From Halomarinibacterium sp034670265 (GTDB lineage: Bacteria > Bacteroidota > Bacteroidia > Flavobacteriales > Flavobacteriaceae): a stretch of 64,000 nucleotides of DNA. Made by a program: the position numbers and the translations under genes. The DNA lies in contig JAXMNU010000003.1 in assembly GCA_034670265.1 (NCBI GenBank), positions 248,001-312,000 of the forward strand, written 5' to 3'. Below, one piece after another: positions 26,286-35,384 of this stretch (its first letter is position 1; every line of letters starts with the position of its first letter). The notes below the pieces were generated by a model. That model was not told the DNA's origin, ran no database searches, and was given only the letters and a program-made list of their open reading frames with translations.

Positions 26286-28385
26286 ATGGCAAAACAGATA
26301 AATGTAGCTCTTATAGGAAATCCTAATACTGGAAAAACATCTGTTTTTAATAGACTTACGGGTCTTAACCAAAAAGTTGGAAACTATCCTGGAATCACTG
26401 TTGAAAAAAAAGAGGGGATTTGTAAACTTGAAAGAGGAAGGAAGGCACATATTTTAGATTTACCAGGGACGTATAGTTTAAATGCTTCTTCCATAGATGA
26501 AAACTTAGTCATTGAACTTTTGCTCAATAAAAATGACAAAGATTTTCCAGATGTTGCTATTGTTGTTTGTGATATTGAAAATTTAAAACGAAATCTGCTC
26601 CTCTTCACCCAAATTAAAGATTTGGGAATCCCTACAATTCTTGCTATTAATATGGCAGACAGGATGAAACGTAAAGCTATTTCCGTGAAAATTCCTGAAT
26701 TAGAAGAACGTCTCGAAACTAAAATTGCCCTTATAAGTTCTCGAAAAAATGAAGGATTTGATTCGTTAAAAGAACTAATTTCTAACTATAAAGACATTTC
26801 TACAATACCATGTTTAGATGCTTCGGTGATTGCACCTGAGTATTTCGATAGACTTAGAAAAGCCTTTCCAAATCAGGATTTATATAAGCTTTGGTTAGTG
26901 ATTACACAGGATGTTAACTTTGGAAAATTAGATAGAAACGAATTTAAAGGAGTTCATACTTTTCAAACAGAATCTAAGAGTAATCTAAAGCGTCTTCAGC
27001 AAAAGGAAACCATAAAGCGATATCAATTTATTAATGAAACGCTGAAGGAAACGCTTGATATAGATGCTTCAAAAGCTAAGGATTTACGAAGTCGTTTCGA
27101 CCGAGTATTAACCCATAAGTTCTGGGGATATTTTATTTTCTTCGGAATTATGCTTCTTATGTTCCAAGCGATTTTCGATTGGAGTAGTTATCCCATGGAC
27201 TTTATCGATTCTTCATTTGCTTCCTTAAGTGATTGGTTAAAACATTCGCTCCCATCGGGAGATTTTACTAATCTTTTAGCCGAAGGAATTGTTCCTGGCT
27301 TGGGAGGAATAGTCATTTTTATTCCGCAAATAGCCTTTCTTTTTTTGTTTATTTCAGTGCTCGAAGAAAGCGGTTATATGAGTCGGGTGGTGTTTTTAAT
27401 GGACCGAATCATGCGACGATTTGGCCTTAGTGGAAAGAGTGTTGTGCCATTGGTTTCTGGAACTGCATGTGCTATTCCTGCGATTATGGCTACACGTAAT
27501 ATTGAAAACTGGAAAGAACGACTCATTACCATTTTGGTAACTCCTTTCACTACCTGTTCAGCACGATTACCAGTGTATCTTATTATCATTTCCCTAATTA
27601 TTCCCGAAGGGCGCGTCCTTGGAATTTTCAGTTTACAAGGGCTTACATTAATGTTTTTGTATTTATTAGGATTTGGTGCAGCTATTTTTTCAGCTTACCT
27701 GTTGGATAAAATTCTGAAAATTAGAAATCGTTCTTTCTTTGTGATTGAAATGCCCAATTATAAAGTCCCCATGCCTAAAAATGTATTGATTACCGTTATT
27801 GAAAAAACAAAATCGTTTGTGTTGGGTGCTGGAAAAATCATTTTAGCCATTTCCATTATACTTTGGGTTTTGGCTTCCTATGGGCCGGGAGATTTTAATA
27901 ATGCTGAAGAAATTGTACAAAATTCAAATACCCAAAAATCACTTTCCGAAGACGAAATGGAAGCAGCTATTGCTTCATTCAAATTAGAGAATTCGTATAT
28001 CGGGATTATAGGAAAAGGAATAGAGCCTGTGGTTAGTCCCTTAGGATATGATTGGAAAATAGGCATTGCCATTGTGAGTTCTTTTGCCGCTCGCGAGGTA
28101 TTTGTAGGAACATTAGCCACTATTTATAGTGTAGGAAGTGATGAGGAAGAGACGATACGTAATCGTATGGCGGCTGAGGTAAATCCAATTTTGGGAACGC
28201 CTCGTTTTAATTTTGCAAGTGGTGTTTCGCTATTGTTGTTTTACGCTTTTGCCATGCAATGTATGAGTACGTTGGCAGTAGTGAAACGAGAAACAAATAG
28301 TTGGAAATGGCCTTTTTGGCAATTAGTGATTATGTCGGCTATTGCTTACATTGTTGCTTTAGGGGCGTATCAATTTTTAAAATAA
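26286..28385 (+). CDS. feoB: Ferrous iron transporter FeoB
   Basis: 699 residues. N-terminal G domain: G1 GNPNTGKTS, G3 DLPGTYSL, G4 NMAD, followed by the GDI-like helical part. The membrane domain has two Gate regions (including SGTACAIPAIMATR with a conserved Cys and CSARLPVY) and the FeoB C-terminal segment. It imports Fe2+ across the inner membrane. No C-terminal FeoC; instead a small Cys-rich protein follows 12 nt later. Confidence 0.97.
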   Translation: MAKQINVALIGNPNTGKTSVFNRLTGLNQKVGNYPGITVEKKEGICKLERGRKAHILDLPGTYSLNASSIDENLVIELLLNKNDKDFPDVAIVVCDIENLKRNLLLFTQIKDLGIPTILAINMADRMKRKAISVKIPELEERLETKIALISSRKNEGFDSLKELISNYKDISTIPCLDASVIAPEYFDRLRKAFPNQDLYKLWLVITQDVNFGKLDRNEFKGVHTFQTESKSNLKRLQQKETIKRYQFINETLKETLDIDASKAKDLRSRFDRVLTHKFWGYFIFFGIMLLMFQAIFDWSSYPMDFIDSSFASLSDWLKHSLPSGDFTNLLAEGIVPGLGGIVIFIPQIAFLFLFISVLEESGYMSRVVFLMDRIMRRFGLSGKSVVPLVSGTACAIPAIMATRNIENWKERLITILVTPFTTCSARLPVYLIIISLIIPEGRVLGIFSLQGLTLMFLYLLGFGAAIFSAYLLDKILKIRNRSFFVIEMPNYKVPMPKNVLITVIEKTKSFVLGAGKIILAISIILWVLASYGPGDFNNAEEIVQNSNTQKSLSEDEMEAAIASFKLENSYIGIIGKGIEPVVSPLGYDWKIGIAIVSSFAAREVFVGTLATIYSVGSDEEETIRNRMAAEVNPILGTPRFNFASGVSLLLFYAFAMQCMSTLAVVKRETNSWKWPFWQLVIMSAIAYIVALGAYQFLK

Positions 28386-28397
28386 TATCTTTGTAGT

Positions 28398-28556
28398 ATG
28401 CAAACCATATTAGTAATTCTAACATTTAGCATGGCACTGTTTTTTCTTCTGAAAAAATTTGTGTGGAATCCTGTGTTTGAAAATAAAAAGAAAGCTTTAG
28501 GGACTCTAGACGGCGGAAAGACTAAATGTGGTGATAAAGATTGTGGTTGTCATTAA
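28398..28556 (+). CDS. FeoB-associated Cys-rich membrane protein
   Basis: 52 residues. An N-terminal transmembrane helix (TILVILTFSMALFFLL) is followed by a short basic stretch and a Cys/His tail, CGDKDCGCH. This matches the small FeoB-associated Cys-rich family (PF12669) often found behind feoB. The tail could bind Fe2+ or a cluster. It starts 12 nt after feoB and ends 1 nt before the convergent gene's stop. Confidence 0.85.
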   Translation: MQTILVILTFSMALFFLLKKFVWNPVFENKKKALGTLDGGKTKCGDKDCGCH

Positions 28557-28557
28557 A

Positions 28558-28962
28558 CTATTTACTTTCACAAACTAAAAGCGTATAAGGAGCTTTTTCC
28601 TTCCCTTCTTCAGGATACGGGTTTAAAGCGACAACTTCAATAAAATATTCTTCTTTTGAATATAGGGTTTTACTAGTTGGCTCATTATTACGAGTTTCTC
28701 CTAAGTATATCTTTTTCTGTTCTTTCTTCCCGTTTACTTCCACTTCAACCAATACCACAGCTCTTCCTGCCCAAATACAATTGGTATATTTTGGACAACG
28801 AGAATCTTCAATAACATCCATAAACGTTAAGGATACTCCTTGTAAAGAAATAGTTTGTCCTAATTCCATTTTAACTGCAATTTTAGGAGTTTCTGCTTTT
28901 TCATTTTGTGCCATAATGGAAAATGTAACTAATAGTACTGATAAGAAAAGTAGCTTTTTCAT
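28558..28962 (-). CDS. Small secreted protein with SRCP..CIWAG motif
   Basis: 134 residues. Signal peptide (FLSVLLVTFSIMAQ) then a beta-rich domain of about 115 residues. The motif DSRCPKYTNCIWAGRA with two Cys recurs in Bacteroidota and proteobacterial small exported proteins of unknown function; I know no assigned role. The two Cys may form a disulfide. It is convergent with feoB and its partner, with stops 1 nt apart. Confidence 0.8.
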   Translation of the reverse strand: MKKLLFLSVLLVTFSIMAQNEKAETPKIAVKMELGQTISLQGVSLTFMDVIEDSRCPKYTNCIWAGRAVVLVEVEVNGKKEQKKIYLGETRNNEPTSKTLYSKEEYFIEVVALNPYPEEGKEKAPYTLLVCESK

Positions 28963-29025
28963 ACGATTGCATTATTTTTTAAGAAATATAAGAAAAAATG
29001 ATGCCAAAACTTTCAGCAAACAATT

Positions 29026-30186
29026 TTATCCTCTAAAAAGAAAGAAGTCATCCTTCATATATTCTATCTTTTCATCTTTGTTGGTGATAATATATTCTAA
29101 TGCCAAATTGGTAAATTCTTTTCCTTTTTCAGTAAGAGAAACAATATCGTTTGAGATGCTTACCATATTATTTTTCAATGCTAAATCAACTACCGTTTTT
29201 GAACGAACTTTTTGCCAGTTGATATGCTCGTTGAGGTGATTGATGTGGCGTTCGTTTTCTTCAAAATGATTGTTTAAATGTAATAGAAATGTAATCAATG
29301 AAACCTCAGTTCGCTGTTGCTTTTGACGATACAAAACAGACAATAATCCTTTGTTGGGGGCAAATAGATAAACGCCCAAAAATAATAGCCCTAATACTGT
29401 AGTCATCGACCCAGAGATGGAAGCGTCCAGTAAATGTGCTAACCAGTATCCACTAACCGCAGAAAACGCTCCAAAGATCATGGAGAGGAGTAGCATTTTT
29501 TTCAAATTGGCAGTCAATAAATACGCTGTGGCAGCAGGGGCAATCATAAACGCGACAACCAAAATAGCTCCTACGGCATCAAAAGCACCTACGATAGTAA
29601 TGGAGGATACAGACATTAATCCGTAGTGCATTACAAAAGGTGAAAAGCCTAAAGCAGCCGACAATCCTTTATCAAAAGTGCTTACCTTCAGCTCTTTAAA
29701 GAATAAAAATAATAGAATCACTATAAAGATTAGTATAATTCCCATAATCCATAAAGATTTAGGCCCCATATCCAGTCCAGAAATGAACAACCTATCAAAA
29801 GGAGCAAAAGCAAGTTCGCCAAGTAACACGGCATCCACATCCAAATGCACATCGTTGGCGTTTTTTGCAATGAGAATGACTCCAATACTAAACAGCGACG
29901 GAAAAACTAAGCCAATCGCCGTATCTTCTTTTACAAGTCCTGTTTTCTGAATTACCTCAACTAAAACAACAGTAATAACACCCGTTAAAGCAGCTAATAA
30001 AATAAGCAATGGCGAATTAAGATCTTGGGTAATAAAGAATCCAATCACAATACCAGGCAAAATCGAATGGCTAATAGCATCGCTAATTAAAGACATTTTC
30101 CGAAGTACTAAAAACACTCCAGGGATAGCACAAGCAATAGCCACTATGACTCCAATTAGTTGTATTTCAATTTGAGGGCTAGTCAT
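29026..30186 (-). CDS. Metal ABC transporter permease with C-terminal winged-helix domain
   Basis: About 386 residues from the ATG at 30186; the ATG at 30228 would extend deep into the upstream permease. ABC-3 family permease with about eight to nine membrane helices (RKMSLISDAISHSILPGI loop). The C-terminal 110 residues are cytosolic and resemble a DtxR-like winged helix (VVDLALKNNMVSISNDIVSLTEKG), as in TroD-type proteins of Bacteroidota. Overlaps the preceding permease by 8 bases. Pairs with it to form the channel for Mn2+, Zn2+ or Fe2+. Confidence 0.92.
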   Translation of the reverse strand: MTSPQIEIQLIGVIVAIACAIPGVFLVLRKMSLISDAISHSILPGIVIGFFITQDLNSPLLILLAALTGVITVVLVEVIQKTGLVKEDTAIGLVFPSLFSIGVILIAKNANDVHLDVDAVLLGELAFAPFDRLFISGLDMGPKSLWIMGIILIFIVILLFLFFKELKVSTFDKGLSAALGFSPFVMHYGLMSVSSITIVGAFDAVGAILVVAFMIAPAATAYLLTANLKKMLLLSMIFGAFSAVSGYWLAHLLDASISGSMTTVLGLLFLGVYLFAPNKGLLSVLYRQKQQRTEVSLITFLLHLNNHFEENERHINHLNEHINWQKVRSKTVVDLALKNNMVSISNDIVSLTEKGKEFTNLALEYIITNKDEKIEYMKDDFFLFRG

Positions 30187-31300
30187 TTTTTTGTTGATTA
30201 AATAAGTTTTTTGCTTCTTCAAACCCAATAGGAGTCAAAGACCATTCTTGCCCCTTCAACCGAATCCATTCTTTCTCTTCCATGGTTCTTAACGAACCTT
30301 TTGTAAATCCTTGAAAATTATTCAATATTCTAATGGCGTGCGGGTGCGAAATATTCTCGTGGGTTTTGGCAATCCCATACATAAACTGAAGGGTCTTTTT
30401 TAACTGAAGATCATTTCTGTTTTTTCTAAAACGGATTTCCCTAAATAGAATCCCTCTTTCTGGTGAAAATATAAAGGAAAATAAAACGAAAACGCCGGCA
30501 ACCAACACAATTACAGGACCTGTCGAGAGATTATTGTCACTTGCACTAATGGCAGTTCCTAAAACACCTGATAAAGCCCCAAAAATGGCAGCTAAAATAA
30601 TCATCACTTTTAAACTGTTGGTCCATTGCCTTGCCGCAGCAGCAGGGGCTAAAAGCAGCGCACTCATTAATACAACACCAACTGTTTGTAACCCTAAAAC
30701 AATGGCCAAAACAATAAAAAAGGTAATTAGAACGTCTATAAATTTTGTGTTAAAGCCAAGTGTTTTGGTATAATCTGCGTCAAAAAGTAAGATTTTAAAT
30801 TCCTTCCAAAAGAGTAACAACACTATTAAACATATCCCTGTGACAATGACCATAATCGTTACATCTTTTTCAACTAAAGTCGCAGCTTGACCAAACAAGT
30901 ATTTATCCAATCCTGCCTGATTGGCGTTGGGTTGCTTCTGAATAAAAGTGAGTAATAGCATCCCAAACCCAAAGAATAAAGAAAGAATTAACCCTAACGC
31001 AGTATCACTTTTTAAATGGGTTTTTGACGTAATGCCTCGAATCCAAAAAGTACCAATTAAGCCACTTACTAAGGCACCCAATAGTAATATGTTTGAATCT
31101 TTTGCTCCTGTAATTAGAAAGGCAATCGCAATTCCAGGTAGTGCAGCGTGAGAAATGGCATCTCCCAACAGACTCTGTTTTCGTAATACGGCAAAACTAC
31201 CCAGCATACCACAAATAGCACCTAAAACGGCCGTTCCCAGCGTGATGGTGCGTAGGGTATAGTCGGTAAATACCAATTCAAAATATTCTGTAATAGACAT
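30179..31300 (-). CDS. Metal ABC transporter permease (first subunit)
   Basis: 373 residues of the ABC-3 family, about eight membrane helices, with the conserved RKQSLLGDAISHAALPGI loop (near 40-57). Like its partner it has a cytosolic C-terminal extension (about 280-373) with a winged-helix-like end (LRTMEEKEWIRLKG, TPIGFEEAKNLF). It follows the ATPase gene by 8 nt. The metal is not identifiable from the permease alone. Confidence 0.92.
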   Translation of the reverse strand: MSITEYFELVFTDYTLRTITLGTAVLGAICGMLGSFAVLRKQSLLGDAISHAALPGIAIAFLITGAKDSNILLLGALVSGLIGTFWIRGITSKTHLKSDTALGLILSLFFGFGMLLLTFIQKQPNANQAGLDKYLFGQAATLVEKDVTIMVIVTGICLIVLLLFWKEFKILLFDADYTKTLGFNTKFIDVLITFFIVLAIVLGLQTVGVVLMSALLLAPAAAARQWTNSLKVMIILAAIFGALSGVLGTAISASDNNLSTGPVIVLVAGVFVLFSFIFSPERGILFREIRFRKNRNDLQLKKTLQFMYGIAKTHENISHPHAIRILNNFQGFTKGSLRTMEEKEWIRLKGQEWSLTPIGFEEAKNLFNQQKND

Positions 31301-31308
31301 TTATATTG

Positions 31309-32079
31309 CTATTTATTAATAGCTACTTTATAATTAATTCCGTAGGTCTTGGTTAAATTATCATCGTTAAAAATTTCCTTGACAGGTCCAGTGGCAATCT
31401 TTTTTACATTCAAAAAAGTGACCCAATCAAAGTATTCTGGCACCGTTTGTAAATCATGATGCACAACCACTAAGGTTTTCCCCGCTTTTCGTAATTCTTT
31501 TAAAATATTGATGATTGCAATTTCTGTGGAAGCATCTACCCCTTGAAAGGGCTCGTCCATAAAATAAATGGATGCATTTTGCACTAAAGCTCGTGCTAAG
31601 AAAACTCGTTGTTGTTGTCCACCACTCAACTGACTAATCTGCCGGTTTTTAAAAGCTAACATCCCAACTTTTTCCAAAGCTTCTAAAGCTGCCTTTTTTT
31701 CTTTTTGCCCAGGACGTTTTATCCAACCTAAGCTTCCGTAAGTGCCCATCATCACCACATCGATAGCGGTCGTGGGGAAATCCCAATCTACGCTTCCTTT
31801 TTGCGGGACATAGGCGACAAGCTTCCGTTGCTCCTTGTAAGGTTTGTCGTAAATAGAAATACTTCCCGCAATGGGTTTTATGATTCCTAAAATGGCTTTG
31901 ATGAGGGTTGATTTACCAGCGCCGTTAGGCCCTACGATTGCCATTAGCACCCCTTCTGGAACTGCCAAATCAATATCCCATAGCACGGGTTTGTAGTCGT
32001 ATGCTACCGTAAGGTCATCTACTTTTATGGCATAACTTCCTGTGAAAACAGGAATCTTATTAGTATTTTCTTCCATCAA
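31309..32079 (-). CDS. Metal ABC transporter ATP-binding protein
   Basis: 256 residues. Walker A GPNGAGKST, signature LSGGQQQR, Walker B SIYFMDEP and the switch His in VVHHDL are all present. It energises the two permeases and the TroA-like binding protein of the same operon. Spacing to the binding-protein gene is 1 nt. Confidence 0.95.
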   Translation of the reverse strand: MMEENTNKIPVFTGSYAIKVDDLTVAYDYKPVLWDIDLAVPEGVLMAIVGPNGAGKSTLIKAILGIIKPIAGSISIYDKPYKEQRKLVAYVPQKGSVDWDFPTTAIDVVMMGTYGSLGWIKRPGQKEKKAALEALEKVGMLAFKNRQISQLSGGQQQRVFLARALVQNASIYFMDEPFQGVDASTEIAIINILKELRKAGKTLVVVHHDLQTVPEYFDWVTFLNVKKIATGPVKEIFNDDNLTKTYGINYKVAINK

Positions 32080-32080
32080 T

Positions 32081-32989
32081 TTATTTTAGCGCATTGACAA
32101 TAGTATTAACATTGTATAAAAACATTCCAATGTAAGTACCTTCAACTGTATTAGCATCCCCTAAAGCGTCACTATATAATGAACCGCCAATCACTACCTC
32201 ATGGTTTTTGGAAAGCACCGCTTGTTGTAATGCTTCAATGGTTCGCCTTGGAACAGAGCTTTCTATGAAAATAGCCTTCACTTTATTTTCAATAATGAAT
32301 TCTGAAAGCTTTTGAACGTCCTGTACCCCAGCTTCGGTAGCTGTGGAAAGTCCTTGTAAGCCCACCACATTAAAACCATATTCTATTCCAAAATAATTAA
32401 AGGCATCATGTGCAGTAACCAAAATTCTTTTTTCTTGTGGGAGTGTTTCAATAATCGATTTTACTTCAGTTTCTAAAACAGAGAGTTTCTCTTGAAACGC
32501 CTTATTATTGGCAATAAATAATTCTGAATTCTTTGGGTCTTCTTCTGATAAAACTTCAGTTACCTTGTTAGCGAATTCTTTAAAATACTGAATATTAAAC
32601 CACACATGGGGGTCATAATTTGAAGCAAAATATTCCGACCCAATTAGGCCATCTTTATCAAGTTGCTCTCCCAAAGCAATGGTTTTTTTCTGTTGAGACT
32701 CCATCTTTTCAAATACTTCAACCAACTTTCCTTCTAGATGTAAACCGTTGTAGAAAATGACATCTGCATTGTAAAGTTTTGAAACATCCCCTTCACTGGC
32801 TTTAAACAAATGGGGATCCACTCCAGCACCCATTAAACCATTTACCTCAATGGCATCGCCACCAATGTTTTTTACAAGATCAGTAATCATGGTTGTTGTT
32901 GTGACAACATTTAGTTTTTCAGCTGTTGAAGATGGATTTTTACATCCTATCAAGACTATGCTTAAACATATAAAAAGTACTTTTTTCAT
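32081..32989 (-). CDS. TroA/ZnuA-like metal-binding lipoprotein
   Basis: 302 residues. Lipobox SIVLIGC. Likely ligands by position are His in VDPHLFK, His in YDPHVWF, His in VTAHDAF and Asp in YSDALG, the three-His-one-Asp set of TroA-type proteins. The long His-rich loop of many ZnuA proteins is missing, so Mn2+ or Fe2+ is as likely as Zn2+. It captures the metal in the periplasm for the ABC transporter. Confidence 0.93.
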   Translation of the reverse strand: MKKVLFICLSIVLIGCKNPSSTAEKLNVVTTTTMITDLVKNIGGDAIEVNGLMGAGVDPHLFKASEGDVSKLYNADVIFYNGLHLEGKLVEVFEKMESQQKKTIALGEQLDKDGLIGSEYFASNYDPHVWFNIQYFKEFANKVTEVLSEEDPKNSELFIANNKAFQEKLSVLETEVKSIIETLPQEKRILVTAHDAFNYFGIEYGFNVVGLQGLSTATEAGVQDVQKLSEFIIENKVKAIFIESSVPRRTIEALQQAVLSKNHEVVIGGSLYSDALGDANTVEGTYIGMFLYNVNTIVNALK

Positions 32990-32990
32990 G

Positions 32991-33788
32991 TTATTTCTTT
33001 TTTGGAATTCTATAGCTTAACCCAGCGCTAAGCAGAATATCTTGCCCTTCGGTTATGCTACTTCCAACCGTGGCATCCAACTGAAGATTATTATTGACTA
33101 AATAGGTAACCCCAGCATCCCAAAAGTGATTTGCTTGATTATTTTCAGGAAGATCTCCGTACACTTCTGCATAAAATCCAAAAGTGTCGGTGATGGAATA
33201 CCCGTAAGCTAAAGTGTAGATATAAGCTATTTCTGGCGAGTCATCTCCCCATTGTGCCCCCACATTATAGCCTAAACTCGATTTTTCACTTAACGTATGC
33301 GAAAGTGAAAACCTAAAGTCTGCTCCTGTAGTATTGGGTTTGTAATCATCACCAGCAGTGAGAGGTAAAAATACGTGACCAATAAGTGCTATTTCGGGTT
33401 TCCAGCCCTCTTCTTGGGCTATATCTATTTTTGCCCCGGCAAGTAAAGGAGAAAAACCACTTAGTACATTGGGGTTTTTATTTCCGTTGACGGAAAACTG
33501 TGTTTCTTCAAAATTCCAACCTAATCTCAATTCGAGATTATTTAAAATCCCATATCGAACTAAGGTTGTATTATAACCCAGAGTTTCCATTTTAAAATCT
33601 TCTTCTTCAAATGAGGTGTAAAAACCTCCTGTTTCAATTTGAAGCACCCCTGCACCAACCGTTGAAGATGCTTCGGTAGCATCGGGTCTGTCTGTTACGA
33701 GCGAAGTTTCAACTTCGGTTTCCTGAGCCTTTAATCCGAAGGAAATTCCGAATACAAAAAGTAGAATAAAATAGGGTAGTTGCTTCAT
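32991..33788 (-). CDS. Outer-membrane beta-barrel protein in the metal-uptake operon
   Basis: 265 residues with a signal peptide (FGISFGLKAQ). The alternating hydrophobic strands, TDRPDATEASSTV opening and the SAGLSYRIPKKK end resemble the transporter/phenol-MetA-degradation-like barrel family. It sits between the regulator gene (3 nt) and the binding-protein gene (1 nt), so it is very probably cotranscribed with them. A role as outer-membrane entry channel for the metal is inferred from context. Confidence 0.85.
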   Translation of the reverse strand: MKQLPYFILLFVFGISFGLKAQETEVETSLVTDRPDATEASSTVGAGVLQIETGGFYTSFEEEDFKMETLGYNTTLVRYGILNNLELRLGWNFEETQFSVNGNKNPNVLSGFSPLLAGAKIDIAQEEGWKPEIALIGHVFLPLTAGDDYKPNTTGADFRFSLSHTLSEKSSLGYNVGAQWGDDSPEIAYIYTLAYGYSITDTFGFYAEVYGDLPENNQANHFWDAGVTYLVNNNLQLDATVGSSITEGQDILLSAGLSYRIPKKK

Positions 33789-33791
33789 AGT

Positions 33792-34448
33792 TTAATTGAT
33801 TTGAACGTATAAATTTTCAGTAACTTTTTTGGTAATAAAATAGGTTTCGTTCTTAATTTGAATGGTCATGGAATCATCAAAATCATCCTTTTCCAAAACC
33901 GATATTTCTGTGCCAATGGCAATATTTCGTTTGTCGAGATATTTTAAAAAATCACTGGCAGACTCTTTAACACCTACACAAATTCCAGTTTGAGAGGGTT
34001 GTAATTTTGAAAGCAATTTTTTTTCCGTTTTTTTGAAATTACCATTACTATCTGGAATAGGATCACCATGTGGATCTACCGAAGGATACTCCAAATACTT
34101 ATCCAAGCGAGCAATTAAATCTTCAGACTGAATATGCTCCAATTGCTCAGCAATTTCGTGTACTTCGTCCCATTGAAAATTTAACTTTTCAACTAAAAAA
34201 ACTTCCCAAAGACGATGCTTCCTAATAATATTAGCAGCAATTTTTTTGCCGTTTTCGGTGAGTGTTGTGCCCTTGTATTTAATGTAGGTTAGCACATCTT
34301 TTTCGGCTAATTTTTGAACCATATCTGTTGCCGAAGAGGGCTTGGTGTCTAATTTTTCGGCAATGGCATTGGTGCTTACTCCTTCTGGCGATAACTGCTG
34401 AAGGTGAAAAATATTCTTTAAATAGTTTTCTTCTGCCAATGTAAACAT
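33792..34448 (-). CDS. DtxR/MntR-family metal-dependent regulator
   Basis: 218 residues: winged-helix DNA-binding domain (about 1-65; GVSTNAIAEKLDTKPSSATDM), metal-binding dimerisation domain (about 66-140; EHIQSEDLIARLD) and a C-terminal FeoA/SH3-like domain (about 148-218). It should repress in the presence of Mn2+ or Fe2+. First gene of the metal transport operon, preceded by a perfect dyad, so it probably controls its own operon. Confidence 0.94.
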   Translation of the reverse strand: MFTLAEENYLKNIFHLQQLSPEGVSTNAIAEKLDTKPSSATDMVQKLAEKDVLTYIKYKGTTLTENGKKIAANIIRKHRLWEVFLVEKLNFQWDEVHEIAEQLEHIQSEDLIARLDKYLEYPSVDPHGDPIPDSNGNFKKTEKKLLSKLQPSQTGICVGVKESASDFLKYLDKRNIAIGTEISVLEKDDFDDSMTIQIKNETYFITKKVTENLYVQIN

Positions 34449-34452
34449 AAGG

Positions 34453-34487
34453 CAAAGGTAAAAATATTTTTAGACTTATCTAAAAAT
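34453..34487 (-). promoter_or_regulatory. Operator dyad and -7 box of the metal-uptake operon
   Basis: Perfect dyad with arms TTTTTAGA / TCTAAAAA around CTTA (34467-34486, plus one more A-T pair). On the minus strand the -7 box TACCTTTG (34460-34453) begins 6 nt after it and the regulator's ATG is at 34448, so the message is nearly leaderless. Placement over the -33 region fits autorepression. Confidence 0.65.
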
Positions 34488-34513
34488 GGATACAAATTTT
34501 TTAGTTTCCTATT

Positions 34514-35251
34514 TTAAAATCCTCTTTCTTTTTGAAGTTGTTCATAGGCTTCTTGTACTTTTTGAAACTTTTCTTGAGCCCCTTTTTTATAAATTTCATC
34601 CATATGCTGAAGCTTGTCTGGATGGTATTTTTTAACCATTTCACGATAGGCTTTTTTAATTTCAGAAACCGAAGCCGTTCTTTCAATTTCCAAAATTTTA
34701 TAAGCGCTATCTGGATTTTTAAAGAACATGGCTTTGATGCTTTCAAAATCGCGCATTTGAATGCCCATATACCCTGCTATTTTTGAAATTTCATTCACTT
34801 CTGGCGTAGAAACTAAGCCATCTGCTTGTGCAATACTAAATAAAAAATGAACCATTTGTAAACGAGATTCGTAACGCATCTTTTGTCGTAACAAGCCACC
34901 AATATTTTGTGCAGAAATCTCACGTTTTTTTACTACTTCATTAAACACTTTAAAGGTGGCATTGGCTCGTTCTTTTCCGTATGCCTGAACAAAATATTGT
35001 CTTACATAATCGAGTTCATTTTGGCTTACCGTACCGTCTGCTTTAATCACCAAAGAAGCTAAGGAGAGTAGGTTTAATTCGAAATCGGCTGGACTTACAG
35101 ATTCCCTTTGTTGCTGAAAAATACTTCGCCTTTTGTGTTTGGTTTTACCCAGATTCATATTATCGAAAATGCTTCCTAATATAAAGCCAATAACAGCACC
35201 TGGAAATCTAAAAAAAGAATAGCCTAAAATGGCCAATAACCAACGAATCAT
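34514..35251 (-). CDS. TerB/DjlA-like membrane co-chaperone with DnaJ domain
   Basis: 245 residues. N-terminal membrane segment (about 3-27), a TerB-like helical domain (about 50-165), and a C-terminal J domain with the HPD motif in VKKYHPDKLQ. This is the DjlA layout: a membrane-tethered partner that stimulates DnaK. It is monocistronic; its -7 box lies at 35290-35283, back-to-back with the bacilliredoxin gene. Confidence 0.9.
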   Translation of the reverse strand: MIRWLLAILGYSFFRFPGAVIGFILGSIFDNMNLGKTKHKRRSIFQQQRESVSPADFELNLLSLASLVIKADGTVSQNELDYVRQYFVQAYGKERANATFKVFNEVVKKREISAQNIGGLLRQKMRYESRLQMVHFLFSIAQADGLVSTPEVNEISKIAGYMGIQMRDFESIKAMFFKNPDSAYKILEIERTASVSEIKKAYREMVKKYHPDKLQHMDEIYKKGAQEKFQKVQEAYEQLQKERGF

Positions 35252-35282
35252 CTAGTGTAATTAAATTAATAGAAAAAGAAAC

Positions 35283-35290
35283 CAAAGATA
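35283..35290 (-). promoter_or_regulatory. -7 box of the DjlA-like gene
   Basis: TATCTTTG on the minus strand, exact TAnnTTTG, 31 nt before the ATG at 35251. Confidence 0.45.
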
Positions 35291-35312
35291 ACTATTTCTA
35301 TAAAAGTGTTTA

Positions 35313-35353
35313 GATAGTTTTAAGAACTATCATCCTAAAATTGGTTATCTTTG
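35313..35353 (+). promoter_or_regulatory. Dyad and -7 box before the bacilliredoxin gene
   Basis: Perfect dyad GATAGTT-TTAAG-AACTATC (35313-35331) lies 14 nt upstream of TATCTTTG (35346-35353), over the -33 region. ATG follows at 35385. Confidence 0.45.
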
Positions 35354-35384
35354 CACCTTAATTGTTACACTAAAAACAAAAATT

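Noticed and set aside
30186..30228. ATG at 30228 as start of the second metal permease
   Set aside because: It would overlap the first permease by about 50 nt and adds a non-conserved basic stretch before the usual MTSPQIEIQ start.
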